A stretch of DNA of 19,070 bases, from NCBI GenBank assembly GCA_002691835.1, contig NZJA01000081.1:1-19070 (forward strand). The letters run 5' to 3'. The translations under genes and the position numbers were made by a program. Numbering within the stretch: position 1 is the first letter of the stretch; each line of letters opens with the position of its first letter. Source of the DNA: Planctomycetota bacterium (GTDB lineage: Bacteria > Planctomycetota > UBA8108 > UBA1146). The notes beneath the pieces were generated by a model. The model made no database searches, was not told where the DNA came from, and worked only from the letters and a program-made list of their open reading frames with translations. Positions 8,597 through 15,704 of this stretch are shown here, piece by piece.

Positions 8597-9375
8597 AGCT
8601 TCCCGATCCAGAAAGCTGCGCAGAACCCACCGAGCACCAATCCAGGCAAGGTATCCGAGGGCCAGTGTTCAGCCGTCAAAACCCTTGTCGCACAGATCCA
8701 GATTCCCATCAGGCACCAAAGAGCACTCCAGCGTGGAAAGATCACACACAGCATCATCACCATCACACCAGCGGCGGTCGAATGACCGGAAGGGAGACTG
8801 TGATGACTGTGTTCGAGTGTGAAGGGTTGCCAATCAGGCCACGCCCGATAGATCAGTTCATTCGGTCGTCCACGTCCGATGAGGATCTTGAGCCCCTGAA
8901 CCGCGACTCCTGCGGTAACCGCTCCAAGGAGTGCACCGAGAACCGGTTTCTGCAGTGATTTCCAGGATGGAATCATGCGGCTGAGCAGGAACAGCAGCAG
9001 CAGCTGGGCGACGACCACGTACCCTTCTGCCATATGAGTGGTGATGCCTGCGATACGTCGCAGAGAATTGAGCGTGTTGGGTGCGACATCACTCTGGTCT
9101 GCGCGATCGTAGGTGGTTCGTACTTTCAGAATGGCCTGCTGGTCAAAGGTCAGACCTTGAATATCCGCTTCCGGCCAGCGCTTCTCAGGGTTTTCCCCCT
9201 GATCCAAATAGAATGATTCCCAGGCCTGAAGCGCAGGGTTGTTCTCCACACTGAAGAGCGGAACCCGTGAAGCGATAAAGAAGAGCAGGAGGCTGATGAA
9301 GATCAGCAGGCTCCAGCGACGCCAACCTGCAAACAGGCTGGGGTTCCACCGGCAAGAAATCTTTGGCGTTTCCAT
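8539..9375 (-). CDS. PAP2-family membrane phosphatase
   Basis: 278 residues. The three phosphatase motifs are complete: K163-ILIGRG-R170-P171, PSGH at 195-198, and R231-VLTAE-H237-WPS-D241. An N-terminal transmembrane helix (about 20-37) and several more hydrophobic stretches are visible. Family knowledge: type 2 phosphatidic acid phosphatases remove phosphate from phosphatidate, undecaprenyl diphosphate or similar lipid phosphates at the membrane; the substrate here is not predictable. Start at ATG 9375, which overlaps the radA stop as TGATG, so it is the last gene of the PEGA-murD-radA transcription unit. A role in recycling the polyprenyl carrier, which would suit murD in the same unit, is inference only. 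The 3' end runs into the oppositely oriented glycosyltransferase gene; both reading frames look real up to their stops. Confidence 0.9.
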   Translation of the reverse strand: METPKISCRWNPSLFAGWRRWSLLIFISLLLFFIASRVPLFSVENNPALQAWESFYLDQGENPEKRWPEADIQGLTFDQQAILKVRTTYDRADQSDVAPNTLNSLRRIAGITTHMAEGYVVVAQLLLLFLLSRMIPSWKSLQKPVLGALLGAVTAGVAVQGLKILIGRGRPNELIYRAWPDWQPFTLEHSHHSLPSGHSTAAGVMVMMLCVIFPRWSALWCLMGIWICATRVLTAEHWPSDTLPGLVLGGFCAAFWIGKLQPREDLNQSDTSSQRPLE

Positions 9376-10748
9376 CAATCGACAAACCTTCGAGCCAACT
9401 GCGCCAACTCGGGAACTTCATGGACTTTCATTCCTTTGGGGCCGCCATCGTCAAGGCTGCCGGGTGCGACACAGCCGGTGTTGAAGCCGAGTCTTGCGGA
9501 TTCCTCCAGGCGTTGGCGAGTTCCTGGAACCGGACGAACTTCACCGAGCAATCCGACCTCCCCAGCAAAAACCAGATCCTTGGGGAGTGGGCGATCATGG
9601 AAAGATGAAAGCAGCGCTGCTGCGAGGGCGAGATCGCCGGCTGTTCCACGAAGTTTGACCCCGCCAACAACGTTGGCGTGAATATCACAGCCACCGAGTG
9701 GAATCCCCAGTCGTTTTTCCAAAACTGCTGCCAGCATCGAGAGTCTTGCAGAGTCGATGCCTGAACATTTCCTTGCTGGCGATCCATATGCGGCGGGGCT
9801 GACCAGAGCTTGAACTTCCAGAAGCAATGGGCGTGTTCCCTCGAGAATGGCCGCTGTTGCTGAACCCGGTGAGGCGGTGGATCGATCGGAAAGCAGTAAT
9901 CCCGCTGGGTTATCAATTTCATGAAGACCATCGGCTCGCATTTCGAAGATGCCGACTTCTTCAGTGGAGCCGAACCGATTTTTCAACCCTCGGAGGATTC
10001 GTAGAGCATTGCCCCGTTCTCCTTCGAACTGCAAAACTCCATCGACCATGTGTTCGAGGGTTCTTGGGCCGGCGACTGTACCGTCTTTGGTAACATGACC
10101 GACGAGAACCAGAGCAAAGCCTTCTCGACGTGCGAGCGAAATCAATCTTGCAGTGACTTCTCGAACCTGGACGACTCCCCCTGCGCCTGCAGGGAGGTCA
10201 TCCCAACGGACGGTCTGAATACTGTCGATGCCCACGACTGAAGGAGAAGTCGCTTTGACTTGCGCTTCGATCGCTTCGAGATCGCATTCGGAGAGTAGCC
10301 ACAGCTGATCACCGGTGACTCCGATGCGATCAGCCCTGAGTTTGACTTGAGCTGCCGATTCCTCACCGGTGACATAGAGGAAGCGTTGATCCTCTTTACC
10401 TTTCGATGCGACGGAGTGGGCCAACTGGAGAAGAAGAGTCGACTTGCCAATTCCCGGTTCACCGGAAAGCAGGATTCCACTCCCCGGGACCAGTCCTCCA
10501 CCGAGAACGCGATCGACTTCGCCCATTCCCGAACTGACCCGGTCCTCTTCACGGGCTTCGACTTCGCCGATAGGAACGGCAGTGCTTTGTTCGCCGGTCA
10601 GTCGTGGAGCAGAACGTCCGGGCTTGTCTTCCTTTATTTTGTGCTCGGAGAGGGAATTGAACGTTCCGCAGTCGGGGCAGCGCCCCATATAGCGTTCATG
10701 GGTCGATCCGCATTCGAGGCAGAGATAGACAGTATGGGACTTGGCCAA
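9375..10748 (-). CDS. radA: DNA repair protein RadA (Sms)
   Basis: 457 residues from the proposed TTG start. The N-terminal zinc finger has C10-x2-C13 and C24-x2-C27 (YLCLECG, RCPDCG). The RecA-like ATPase core has Walker A GEPGIGKST (96-104), and the RadA-specific KNRFG motif is at 256-260. The C-terminal part is the Lon-protease-like domain (KCSGIDSARLSMLAAVLEKR, GGVKLRGTAGDLALAAALL). Family knowledge: RadA is a hexameric helicase that drives branch migration in recombination repair. Start: the first ATG at 10760 gives MRCSLAKSH, but its bases AUGAGGUG look like the Shine-Dalgarno for the TTG at 10748. That TTG gives MAKSHTVYLC, the classic RadA beginning. It is preceded by murD with a 104-base gap and overlaps PAP2 by one base (TGATG). 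Confidence 0.95.
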   Translation of the reverse strand: MAKSHTVYLCLECGSTHERYMGRCPDCGTFNSLSEHKIKEDKPGRSAPRLTGEQSTAVPIGEVEAREEDRVSSGMGEVDRVLGGGLVPGSGILLSGEPGIGKSTLLLQLAHSVASKGKEDQRFLYVTGEESAAQVKLRADRIGVTGDQLWLLSECDLEAIEAQVKATSPSVVGIDSIQTVRWDDLPAGAGGVVQVREVTARLISLARREGFALVLVGHVTKDGTVAGPRTLEHMVDGVLQFEGERGNALRILRGLKNRFGSTEEVGIFEMRADGLHEIDNPAGLLLSDRSTASPGSATAAILEGTRPLLLEVQALVSPAAYGSPARKCSGIDSARLSMLAAVLEKRLGIPLGGCDIHANVVGGVKLRGTAGDLALAAALLSSFHDRPLPKDLVFAGEVGLLGEVRPVPGTRQRLEESARLGFNTGCVAPGSLDDGGPKGMKVHEVPELAQLARRFVD

Positions 10749-10852
10749 AGAACACCTCATTTACAATTGGGTCAGCAGATCCAGATTGGACCGAAACAGG
10801 AGGCACGTCCAGCCCCCGTCGGCAATCGATCACCGAATCGGGCAGTTTTTGG

Positions 10853-12250
10853 TTAGAGGGTGGAAGAGGTACCCGTGACCAGAGTTCGGAATTGCTCTCC
10901 CCGCTGTTCGAATGATTGATATTGGTCAAAAGACGGATAGGCAGGACTGCAAAGCAGGGTTTCCCCGGCCTGGGAACGCAAGCGGGCGGATACGAATGCT
11001 TCTTCAAGTGTTGTGAACTGGTGGAGGGTACAGGAAGGTGAATCTGCAAGAGCATTCAGGATGTTCTGGGCCGACTCACCAAACGCATAGACTTGGATTT
11101 CTTTCTTTGCACAGAAGTGAGCCAGTTCTTTAAGGGAGATCCCTTTGTCTTTTCCTCCACACAGCCAGTGAATGGGGCCTTCGATTCTATTCAGCGCTGA
11201 GAGGGCCGCATCTGGAGTGGTTGCTTTCGAGTCATTGATATACGTCACGCCATCAATTTTGGCGACAAATTCAAATCGATGGGGAAGCCCGTTGAATTGA
11301 GTCGCTGCTTGGCGGCAGGCTTCTTCTGTTGCGCCCAGTTTTTGGGCCAAAGTTTGGGCGAGAATCCGATTGAACTGGCCCGTTGTTCCTTCGAGAGCCG
11401 GAGAGGTTTCCGGATCGATCTCTTTACCGGGGCTGCCAAAGGGTGAGAAGGAGATGATGCGGGTGTCTTCTGAGAGTTTTTCGATCGCCGGTTTAAAAGG
11501 GCTCTCCTCGGCAACGATCACCACTGAAGGTCGTTGATGGGGACCCTGCAGCAGATTCATTTTTGCGTGAAAGTAGGTGTCTTGATCACCGTGCCAGTCG
11601 AGGTGATCGGGAGCAAAAGAAGTCAATGCGACGAGGGGGGGACGGGGGATCTCATTTCCGAGTCGAGAAGCCTGAAAGGAAGAGACTTCGACGATCCAGC
11701 GTGTTTCTTCCGGAGCAGATTCCAATTGAAGCAGAAGGCTTCCGCCGAAATTACCGCCTAACTGGACCGGGATTCCAGAACTCTGAAGCATATCTCTGGT
11801 GAGGGCACAGACGGTGCTTTTCCCGTTGGTTCCGGTGATGGCTGCCAGATTCGAATGGGATACCCAAGAGAGAAAGAGCCCCAGTTCGGTGACCGGGCGA
11901 ACTTTCGACTCGCGCACTTTTTTCAGAAACGGTGCTAGGGGTGGAATGGCTGGATTCACAACCACCCAATCGATGTTATTCAAGTGGTGGTCTTGATGAC
12001 CATCAGTATGGATTCTTTCTGCCGGAACCAACGGTTCGATCAATTCGATGGAATCGGCGATTTGGGATCGCGGGGCGGCATCGCTAACAGTGATGAGCGC
12101 GCCCCGGGAATGGAGGAACTGGATCAGATCTGTTCCGCCTCCGTGGGTTCCGAGACCCAAAACAAGAATTCTGAGACCGGTGAGTTCATCGATTCCTCTG
12201 TCGGGACCTTGAAACTCCAGTTCCTCAAATCGGGTGACCTGCGGATTCAA
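10853..12250 (-). CDS. murD: UDP-N-acetylmuramoyl-L-alanine:D-glutamate ligase
   Basis: 465 residues. Features of a Mur ligase: an N-terminal Rossmann-like UDP-binding domain (LVLGLGTHGGG), ATP-binding loop ITGTNGKST (138-146), EVSSFQ at 188-193, DHLDWHG at 215-221, and K230, which fits the carbamylated Lys that follows it in MurD. The C-terminal domain carries YINDSKATTPDA and GGKDKG, as expected for MurD rather than MurC/E/F. Family knowledge: it adds D-Glu to UDP-MurNAc-L-Ala in cytoplasmic peptidoglycan precursor synthesis, so the organism should make a wall. The start is TTG 12250, the only reasonable one, two bases after the PEGA gene stop. The glycine-rich N-terminal loop with HGGG differs from the common form; I recall GGG variants in planctomycete MurD. 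It is not in a division/cell wall cluster here. Confidence 0.93.
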   Translation of the reverse strand: MNPQVTRFEELEFQGPDRGIDELTGLRILVLGLGTHGGGTDLIQFLHSRGALITVSDAAPRSQIADSIELIEPLVPAERIHTDGHQDHHLNNIDWVVVNPAIPPLAPFLKKVRESKVRPVTELGLFLSWVSHSNLAAITGTNGKSTVCALTRDMLQSSGIPVQLGGNFGGSLLLQLESAPEETRWIVEVSSFQASRLGNEIPRPPLVALTSFAPDHLDWHGDQDTYFHAKMNLLQGPHQRPSVVIVAEESPFKPAIEKLSEDTRIISFSPFGSPGKEIDPETSPALEGTTGQFNRILAQTLAQKLGATEEACRQAATQFNGLPHRFEFVAKIDGVTYINDSKATTPDAALSALNRIEGPIHWLCGGKDKGISLKELAHFCAKKEIQVYAFGESAQNILNALADSPSCTLHQFTTLEEAFVSARLRSQAGETLLCSPAYPSFDQYQSFEQRGEQFRTLVTGTSSTL

Positions 12251-12252
12251 CT

Positions 12253-12732
12253 CTACTCACCAGAATCTGTCGCTGTTGAGGTTTCTTTTAATGGAGTCTC
12301 AACACCTTCTGCTCGCGCGGCTTCATGAAAAGACTCTCGTAGCGCGTCCAGATCTTGAGGTTCAAAGGTGTAGTCCAGAACATGTTCCACTGAGATGGTT
12401 CCAGGCCAAAGGATCTCTGAGAAGAAGTCGAGGGGAAAAACCTGATGCCATGGGCGACTGAGGCGAACCTTTTCGCGGATCGGCTTTAAGGATCGGGAGC
12501 CCCGGAGTTCATTTTCTTCCATACGGATTTGAAGATCCCAGGTGCCATAGAAATCAAATGGGATTTTGGCAGGGGTCACCCCTTTGTCCTGACCATTGAG
12601 AAAGACCCGCGCACCTTGAGGTTCGGTACGGATCAGCAAGGACCTTTCGACACACCCTGAAAGGAGGGGGGCCAAAAGTATCAGAAGCAGCAATGGAATG
12701 AATCTGGACATGGGGATCAATACCTTGTTCAT
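12253..12732 (-). CDS. PEGA-domain lipoprotein
   Basis: About 159 residues. Signal peptide MSRFIPLLLLILLAPLLSGC ends in a lipobox (LSGC), so the mature protein should be lipid-anchored at Cys. Directly after it comes a PEGA-like domain: LLIRTEPQGARVFLNGQDKG, then TPAKIPFDFYGTW. The rest (HQVFPLDFFSEILWPG, then a short acidic tail) matches a type of small lipoprotein I associate with Planctomycetota and related phyla. PEGA domains are short surface beta folds of unclear binding role. Start chosen at ATG 12732 (MNKVLIPMSRF), with AGAGGAG about 10 bases upstream; ATG 12711 is possible, while the longer ATG at 12792 would put 27 non-signal residues in front. It is first in the unit with murD, radA and PAP2, two bases before murD. 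Confidence 0.82.
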   Translation of the reverse strand: MNKVLIPMSRFIPLLLLILLAPLLSGCVERSLLIRTEPQGARVFLNGQDKGVTPAKIPFDFYGTWDLQIRMEENELRGSRSLKPIREKVRLSRPWHQVFPLDFFSEILWPGTISVEHVLDYTFEPQDLDALRESFHEAARAEGVETPLKETSTATDSGE

Positions 12733-12748
12733 GGTCAGGAGTCTCCTC

Positions 12749-12814
12749 TGGGGCATATTAACTCTCTGCCCCGCTTCCACAAAGGGCTTCACTAGAGTCC
12801 TGAGGTGTGGGGCA
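12749..12814. promoter_or_regulatory. Divergent promoter region with GGGGCA motifs
   Basis: The 111 bases between the PEGA and YkgJ genes must hold promoters for both directions. On the minus strand TTGTGG (12782-12777) and TAATAT (12760-12755), 16 bases apart, form a weak sigma-70-like candidate for the PEGA-murD-radA unit. TGGGGCA occurs at 12749-12755 and 12808-12814, and TGCCCC in inverse orientation at 12767-12772, bracketing the -10 candidate, which suggests an operator. Confidence 0.3.
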
Positions 12815-12843
12815 GTAAGTTGGCATTTGAGAGAGGCGGAGCG

Positions 12844-13257
12844 ATGGCCAAACCGTGGTGGAAAGATGGATTACCCTTCAAGTGCACTCAGTGCGGGCAC
12901 TGTTGCAGGATTGAGGGTTACGTATGGGTAAATCAGAAGGAGATCGATGCCCTCGCTCTCCAATTGGAATTGACTCCCGAAGACTTCGAATCGAAGTTTG
13001 TTCGTCAGGTTGGACGACGAAAAAGCCTCATCGAGAAGCTCAATCATGAATGCATCTTTTGGGAAGACGGCTGTACGGTCTATGAATCCAGGCCAACCCA
13101 GTGCAAAACCTTCCCATTTTGGAATCAAAATCTGGAATCGCTGGAGGAGTGGCTGGAAGTGGTGGAGGAGTGTCCGGGTTCGGGAACCGGGGTGGTCTAC
13201 AGTGCAAAGGAGATCGATGAGTTGAGGCAAGGAAGAGGAGAAACCAACAAGTCATAG
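12844..13257 (+). CDS. YkgJ-type cysteine-cluster protein (UPF0153-like)
   Basis: 137 residues. The N-terminal signature FKCTQCGHCCR is followed by CIFWEDGCTVYESRPTQCKTFPFW, the Cys pattern of the YkgJ/FliB zinc- or iron-chelating family (C-x2-C-x2-CC, then C, C-x-V/I-Y-x-x-RP-x-x-C-K/R-x-F-P). Function in the family is unsettled; a metal-bound protein modification role has been suggested for FliB-like members. Start at ATG 12844 (MAKPWWKDG), with GAGAGG seven bases upstream; the more upstream ATG at 12805 adds a stretch with no family likeness. It is cytoplasmic, with no signal peptide. It is divergent from the PEGA-murD unit and followed by a 276-base gap before the TPR lipoprotein. Confidence 0.85.
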   Translation: MAKPWWKDGLPFKCTQCGHCCRIEGYVWVNQKEIDALALQLELTPEDFESKFVRQVGRRKSLIEKLNHECIFWEDGCTVYESRPTQCKTFPFWNQNLESLEEWLEVVEECPGSGTGVVYSAKEIDELRQGRGETNKS

Positions 13258-13533
13258 CCACGGGAAAGATCTCTTCAGCGATTGAGTGGGGATCTCTGAA
13301 GAATCAGGGCTTCAGGGGCGAACTGAGTGAGCCGATGAAAAGGAGGAGGAGTACCGGCAATAACAGCTGGGACGTGGATGAGACTTCGAGGAAGTGCGCC
13401 AAAAGAAAGCCTTTTGGTCAATCCTGGCGGTTTCCCAGAGAAAAGGGCAGAAATTCCTCGATTTTGCTCAAGAGTCCAGCTCGGCATGCCGATGTCATGG
13501 GTGGAGACCAAAACTCCGAGAGAGGACGGAATC
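13258..13533. other. 276-base spacer, no convincing gene
   Basis: Between the YkgJ and TPR genes. Both strands stay open in one frame: on plus a 5' extension of the TPR gene from ATG 13378, on minus about 70 residues from ATG 13484 to TGA 13277-13275. Neither has a Shine-Dalgarno or a recognisable family. CTTCAG/CTGAAG form a weak inverted repeat soon after the YkgJ stop, without a T run. A strong purine run AAAAGGAGGAGGAG near 13338 is not followed by a start codon at normal distance. Confidence 0.4.
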
Positions 13534-14214
13534 ATGAAGAATTCCAAGACCCTGAGAAATGACCTTCTGTTGGCTGTCATCGCTACGCTCCTGTTGGGAG
13601 GGTGTGCCGGAACTGAAAAAGTCGTTTCCAGTTCACAGCAAATCATTACCGATAATGAAGAAGGCCGTTCGACCATTGTCGATGTCAAAATTGACAAGTA
13701 TGAGAATCTCGCCAAAGATTTCCCTGACGAGCCTCGTTATCAAGAACGTCTGGCACGTTACTACTGGGAAAAGAACGATCATCAGAAAGCACTGGCTGCT
13801 CTTGGCAAGGCTCGCAAGATCGATAATGACAATCCCCGATACGATTACCTGGCTGCACAGATCTACAAAAGCCTTGGTAGTTACACCGCCGCTGAAAGAT
13901 CTTATCTCGCTTTGATAGAGGCGACGGGAGATCAGAAGTTTAGCGGACCTCTACTTGAGCTCGCACAACTTTACGTGGATATGGATCGTCTTGATCTTGC
14001 ACGTAAATATCTAGACCTTTGCCTGGAAGTTGATCCCACCTTTGGTGAACCCCACTACTGGATCGGTGGAATCTATCTCAAGCAAGGACGTCGCGAGCTG
14101 GCGATTAAAAGTTTTGAGAGATATCTGAGAGTCGGGAACACTTCTCGTCAGGAAGAAGTTCTACAGACACTACAGGCTCTCCAGCCCGATCTTCGAATCC
14201 ACGACATTCGCTGA
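13534..14214 (+). CDS. TPR-repeat lipoprotein
   Basis: 226 residues. A basic start MKNSKTLRN, a hydrophobic stretch LLLAVIATLLLGGC and Cys directly after LLGG form a lipoprotein signal. The mature part has about four tetratricopeptide repeats from residue ~65: RYQERLARYYWEKNDHQKAL, DYLAAQIYKSLGSYTAAERS, LELAQLYVDMDRLDLARKYL and PHYWIGGIYLKQGRRELAIK. TPR lipoproteins serve as scaffolds in envelope complexes such as type IV pilus or outer-membrane assembly (PilF/BamD-like); which one cannot be told. Start chosen at ATG 13534, with AGAGGA seven bases upstream and the signal peptide immediately following; the longer open frame from 13378 would bury the signal. It is followed by two strong terminators, so it ends its transcription unit. 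Confidence 0.85.
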   Translation: MKNSKTLRNDLLLAVIATLLLGGCAGTEKVVSSSQQIITDNEEGRSTIVDVKIDKYENLAKDFPDEPRYQERLARYYWEKNDHQKALAALGKARKIDNDNPRYDYLAAQIYKSLGSYTAAERSYLALIEATGDQKFSGPLLELAQLYVDMDRLDLARKYLDLCLEVDPTFGEPHYWIGGIYLKQGRRELAIKSFERYLRVGNTSRQEEVLQTLQALQPDLRIHDIR

Positions 14215-14237
14215 TCGATTCATTAGCCCTCTCTTCT

Positions 14238-14282
14238 CGGCGGAGGAATGGCACGTTGTGCCGGTCCTCCGCCGTATTATTA
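14238..14282 (+). terminator. Terminator 1 after the TPR lipoprotein gene
   Basis: CGGCGGAGGA (14238-14247) pairs perfectly with TCCTCCGCCG (14265-14274), with an inner GGCAC-GTT-GTGCC hairpin on top. An AT-rich tail TATTATTAATTA follows. The T run is broken, so efficiency is uncertain, but the stem is very strong and starts 24 bases after the stop codon. Confidence 0.75.
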
Positions 14283-14291
14283 ATTACTAAT

Positions 14292-14327
14292 AACCTCAGT
14301 ACTGATGATGTCAGTACTGAGGTTTTT
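14292..14327 (+). terminator. Terminator 2: perfect 14-bp hairpin with T run
   Basis: AACCTCAGTACTGA (14292-14305), loop TGATG, then TCAGTACTGAGGTT (14311-14324), which is exactly the reverse complement, running into TTTTT (14323-14327). It is a textbook terminator on the plus strand, only 17 bases beyond the first, giving a double stop after the TPR gene. An A-rich/T-poor other side argues against strong minus-strand use. Confidence 0.88.
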
Positions 14328-14452
14328 AATTAGTGCGGTTTTTGATTGCTGAAGCCGAGGTGCTGGTACGAGTTAGCGGCGATAAAGAGGTGGGCTGCCA
14401 GGTGTGTTGTGAATCAACAGAGGTGTATCGAATAAAGCAGACGCGTCGTGCC

Positions 14453-14490
14453 AAAAAAATAGAGCCGGAGGGAACAAAGTTCCCTCCGAC
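14453..14490 (-). terminator. Minus-strand terminator
   Basis: On the minus strand GTCGGAGGGAAC (14490-14479), loop TTT, GTTCCCTCCGGC (14475-14464) form a 12-pair stem with one G-U pair. After TCTA comes a run of seven T (14459-14453). Read on plus there is no T run after the hairpin. It probably ends transcription from the prenyltransferase-thiSG-HTH unit, or a small RNA encoded just upstream of it. Confidence 0.7.
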
Positions 14491-14508
14491 CCGTGAGGAG
14501 GTGTGTCT

Positions 14509-14684
14509 ATTTCAAGAACGCACTGGTGACGCGGAGTGTTCCCAGAAATATCAAAACGACGATAAATCCGTTACACCACGGGTTCCTTGCGTCTGCGACC
14601 GCCGGTCTCTGAGTCGAAAATCAGAAGTCAGAGGTCACGATTTCCGTCATGCTGATTCCGAAGTGGGGATCGTTGTGACGGAAA
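14509..14684. repeat. Cluster of three inverted repeats in the spacer
   Basis: (a) ATTTC (14509-14513) with GAAAT (14545-14549), enclosing GAACGCACT (14516-14524) paired to AGTGTTC (14535-14541) with one bulge. (b) CTCTGA (14607-14612) with TCAGAG (14628-14633). (c) TTTCCGTCA (14641-14649) with TGACGGAAA (14676-14684), nine perfect pairs. None carries a T run, so they look like RNA structure rather than terminators. Confidence 0.5.
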
Positions 14685-14750
14685 AGTAACAATCAGAACT
14701 ATCGGACTCTGAACTTCAGTGCATCACTTTGGCACCGAAACGCAAATCGA

Positions 14751-15704
14751 TTATTGAGGCCTGAAGCTCGAGAGGTGATGGGTCATGACCCATGTCCCCT
14801 CCACATGATCGGTGGGGAGTATGAGGGGGGGTAACTCGGAACGCAAGAACTGCAGTCGAATATGTGAAGAAGAATCATGGAAATATTGACAGAACAATGT
14901 CCTGATTTCTGGCGCATCGAGCACAGCCGGATGTTTTTGAGATAGTTTCACAAAGGCAAAATCACCATTAGATATCTTCAATGTGGTGCTAAATACAACA
15001 ATATCGCCATTATTGAATACTGGGCTGCCTGTTCCGGACATGGCATCACCGGAAACTCGAAGTGCAAAACATGTGGAAGAATCGACCTCCGGTATTTTGA
15101 TCCAGTCTTCGATGATTCCCTCAGGAATATTTCTGGAGTCGATTTCGACCGGGTAAGGATTTTCTTCATTATGAATGAGTGGGATATCTCCACTTGGCTC
15201 CGCGGTCGAAGTTCTCTCTGTTACTGAATTGAGTTCCTTGGAATCAAGTTTTTCTTCGGCAAGCGTGATGAGGTCAAGAGGGGCAAGTCCCAGGATCCGA
15301 CAAACTTTGCGGATGAAATCAGACTCAAGGCCACTTCGACGCCCCTCCTCAACAGAGATGGCGTAGGCTCGAGAAACCCCTGCTTTGCGGGCGAGATCTT
15401 CGACAGTCAAATGTTTTTGACGGCGGGCAGATCGAATGACTTTACCGATGGAAGACCGGAAAGGGGCGGCTGCGGACTGGGCCAGTGATCGGATTTCGAC
15501 GCCTGCGGAATCATCGATCAGTCGAGATGGAGCAACGCCGAGTGCTTTTGCGATTCGGGTGAGCACTTCACTATTGATTCGTCGCTGACCACTTTCCAGT
15601 CGGCTCATTTGTGAGGCGGAGAGTCCGATCTGGGAGGCGAGATCCTTGGCAGTAACGCCTGATTCTTCCCTCAATTTTTTTATGATCTCGCCGACTTTGT
15701 TCAT
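14751..15704 (-). CDS. Transcriptional regulator: two tandem XRE HTH domains plus a degenerate S24/LexA-like domain
   Basis: 317 residues. HTH 1 at about 4-62 (IIKKLREESGVTAKDLASQI, SASQMSRLESGQ) and HTH 2 at about 86-146 (VIRSARRQKHLTVEDLARKA, SRAYAISVEEGRR) are both Cro/C1 type. After a linker, a peptidase S24-like domain begins near 200: CFALRVSGDAMSGTGSP followed by NNGDIVVFS. In LexA/CI proteins the catalytic Ser stands in V-x-G-x-S-M; here it is Ala221. The expected Lys in the later strand (TLFCQYF region) is not evident either. So self-cleavage is unlikely and the fold may serve for dimerisation or ligand sensing. The ATG overlaps the CPBP stop as ATGA, with AGAAGGTGG upstream, so the two are co-translated. 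It is the last gene of the minus-strand unit. DNA target and signal are unknown. Confidence 0.88.
   Translation of the reverse strand: MNKVGEIIKKLREESGVTAKDLASQIGLSASQMSRLESGQRRINSEVLTRIAKALGVAPSRLIDDSAGVEIRSLAQSAAAPFRSSIGKVIRSARRQKHLTVEDLARKAGVSRAYAISVEEGRRSGLESDFIRKVCRILGLAPLDLITLAEEKLDSKELNSVTERTSTAEPSGDIPLIHNEENPYPVEIDSRNIPEGIIEDWIKIPEVDSSTCFALRVSGDAMSGTGSPVFNNGDIVVFSTTLKISNGDFAFVKLSQKHPAVLDAPEIRTLFCQYFHDSSSHIRLQFLRSELPPLILPTDHVEGTWVMTHHLSSFRPQ

Larger units (their letters stand above)
14328..14750. other. 423-base spacer with several hairpins, candidate non-coding RNA or long 3' UTR
   Basis: No convincing protein gene. A 118-codon GTG-started frame on plus (14333-14689) is Cys/Arg-rich, crosses three hairpins, has no RBS and matches nothing I know. 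The spacer contains a minus-strand terminator (14453-14490) and at least three other inverted repeats between 14509 and 14684. The terminator lies ~260 bases past the stop of the HTH gene on the same strand. So this stretch is either its 3' UTR or a separate structured RNA ending there. Confidence 0.45.

Noticed and set aside
8748..8768. CAT/CAC-rich run resembling a His-tag or microsatellite
   Set aside because: It is the antisense of the PAP2 stretch VMVMM after the PSGH motif; no exact tandem unit.
14333..14689. 118-codon GTG-started frame on plus in the spacer
   Set aside because: No Shine-Dalgarno, Cys/Arg-rich with no family likeness, and it runs through a terminator hairpin and three inverted repeats.
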